This document shows, one piece after another, positions 62,701 to 64,000 of a DNA stretch of 64,000 nt. The position numbers were made by a program, and so were the translations under genes. The number at the start of each line of letters is the position of its first letter. Position 1 is the stretch's first letter. The notes under the pieces are model-generated. The model saw nothing but the letters and a program-made list of their open reading frames with translations, was not told the origin of the DNA and made no database searches. This DNA comes from Heliocidaris erythrogramma (taxonomy: Eukaryota > Echinodermata > Echinoidea > Camarodonta > Echinometridae), in assembly GCA_025617745.1 (NCBI GenBank), contig CM046853.1:14737174-14801173 (forward strand), read 5' to 3'.

Positions 62701-64000
62701 GTTGCTTTTTTCTCTTCTTTTTCTGTTTTCTTTCTTTCCTTTCTTTCCACTATTTTTAAGCATAAGCTTCCATTAAATAATAGCCTACTATGATTGTGGT
62801 GGTAAAATGGTATGTTGATTTGACTTATCATCGTTTTAGTATTTATACAAGCCAGTATTTTCGAGTACATTATATCTGCTGCTGCAAGTTGTTGTTGTTG
62901 TTTTTTTATGGACCTCCAAACGGCGGGGGGGGGGGGGGACACATACGCCAGCTCGGTCCACAGAATGAACTGTTAGATTTACCACTGAACTAGAATTATT
63001 GTACATTCATATATAGATATTCAATAGACTGGGCATCAGTACTGGTAGGCATGACAGAAGGCATATACTTTACAGAAACTCAAAGATAGGTATTTGCTTT
63101 TAAATCTGTTAATACAAGTCAATCTCCCAAGCTTCATGTATACTGAGTATGTTAAATCTTGGACTTCTTCAAGATAATCTAGGAAATACACCGTAATCAT
63201 TCTTCGCATCCATGGACTATGGATAGCAAAAAGTCATCAGGAAATGCCGTAAAATATTTAAAGCAGAATATCGACCAAGAAAATTATTATCCTTCCTGTA
63301 CAAGTTGTTATACACTTGTATCATGATTCGGGATATAATCATTCTAAAACTGAGTATTTGAGACTTTGAACAAAATCATCCTGTTCCTATAGTTGCGTTG
63401 AAATATGCATACAGTTTGCCATGATACAGCAATATACATGATATGATTCCAGGCCTGAAAAAAGCGATTCTTCGTATGAAATTATACTTATTATAGTTTC
63501 ATATATAGGTTCGTAGAGTGATGAGGTGGGAAATGCTGTTACAGGAAAGAGGATGATGAGAAATATTATAACGAGGAAATATTCGATGCAAATTAGATAA
63601 TGTGAATAGTTTTCCATCCAACAGGGTGTGCTTTGAGGTGCCTAGATCAGATTGTTCTAAACATACATCATGACGTCATCACCAAAGACTTTCACCAAGA
63701 GCCCTGTCCATTGAACGTCATTTCACAAATCAACAGCCTTCCAATAGAAACAGTCGATGAAAAAAGTGGCATACACTGTATTCTTGCTACTATGCTTGCT
63801 ACTATTAAAATATTAATTTATAAAGATTGAGTTTATTTAACACAGCAAACATGTTCTTTCGTGCACTTCTGAGATGTATTCAAGAAAGCTGAGCATTGCT
63901 TTTAAAAAGCATTTTGCCCGGGCATTTTGCCTTTGGTAAATCATATTATCTGAGATTTCTTGGTATGGAAATCGTATCATACAGCATATAATTTCGATGA
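62701..64000. other. AT-rich right end of the window
   Basis: Contains G14 at 62925-62938 and no recognised gene. A minus-strand frame at 63617-63387 starts with a hydrophobic, signal-like stretch, but it has no splice or homology support. Confidence 0.35.

Noticed and set aside
63387-63617. Minus-strand frame with a signal-peptide-like start
   Set aside because: No homologue recognised, no convincing splice donor, AT-rich context in which such frames arise by chance.

Overview
The window is animal genomic DNA, and a marine deuterostome, most likely an echinoderm such as a sea urchin, fits best. Three genes are split by short GT-AG exons and long AT-rich introns. Transposon debris is dense: TTAA-flanked Kolobok-type MITEs, CR1-like LINEs, foldback elements and poly-G runs. 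GTACATGTA-type words are frequent. The taxon is inferred from overall character, not from a marker gene.

Four protein genes can be reconstructed. (1) A single-exon TMEM121-family membrane protein (+ strand, ATG at 5423, stop at 6457). (2) A complete eight-exon SLC15/POT peptide-transporter-like gene on the minus strand (35219 down to 16368, 595 aa), with altered residues in its proton-coupling motif. (3) A minus-strand secreted multidomain protein (49804 down to 40161, possibly 38925): signal peptide, beta-sandwich-like repeats, a C-type lectin domain with a QPD motif, a Cys-rich module and further unrecognised exons. (4) A complete PQBP1 orthologue on the minus strand (56407 down to 52650, seven coding exons, 241 aa) with WW domain and C-terminal U5-15kD-binding motif. 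Exon phases chain correctly in all three multi-exon genes.

Layout: 1-3600 is foldback repeats and a LINE tail. 3868-7302 is three TTAA MITEs around the TMEM121-like gene. 8123-9356 is small inverted-repeat elements. 9731-13133 is a CR1-group LINE with an intact 980-codon ORF inside a 3' tailed copy. 13886-14669 is another TTAA MITE. 16368-35219 is the SLC15 gene, whose introns carry a minisatellite element, a rearranged APE-type LINE, a MITE with arrays of an 11-bp palindrome, and a 4.7-kb pair of inverted foldback arms enclosing a Tc1-like element. 36540-38560 holds two LINE relics. 38925-49804 is the lectin gene, followed by microsatellite-rich sequence. 52650-56407 is PQBP1. 57237-60891 is a repeated CpG-rich module that forms a 660-bp-arm palindrome, one copy of which is split by a Tigger/pogo-like element. 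61425-62700 holds a SINE-like element with a 7SL-like head and a second copy of the minisatellite element.

The genes are functionally unrelated (membrane protein, solute transporter, secreted lectin, splicing factor), so there is no operon-like logic. The most unusual features are the CpG-rich palindrome upstream of PQBP1, the 7SL-like SINE, the foldback family with TTCCGAAGGTTCG repeats, and the domain architecture of the lectin gene. All coordinates and translations were read by eye; no alignment or database search was run.
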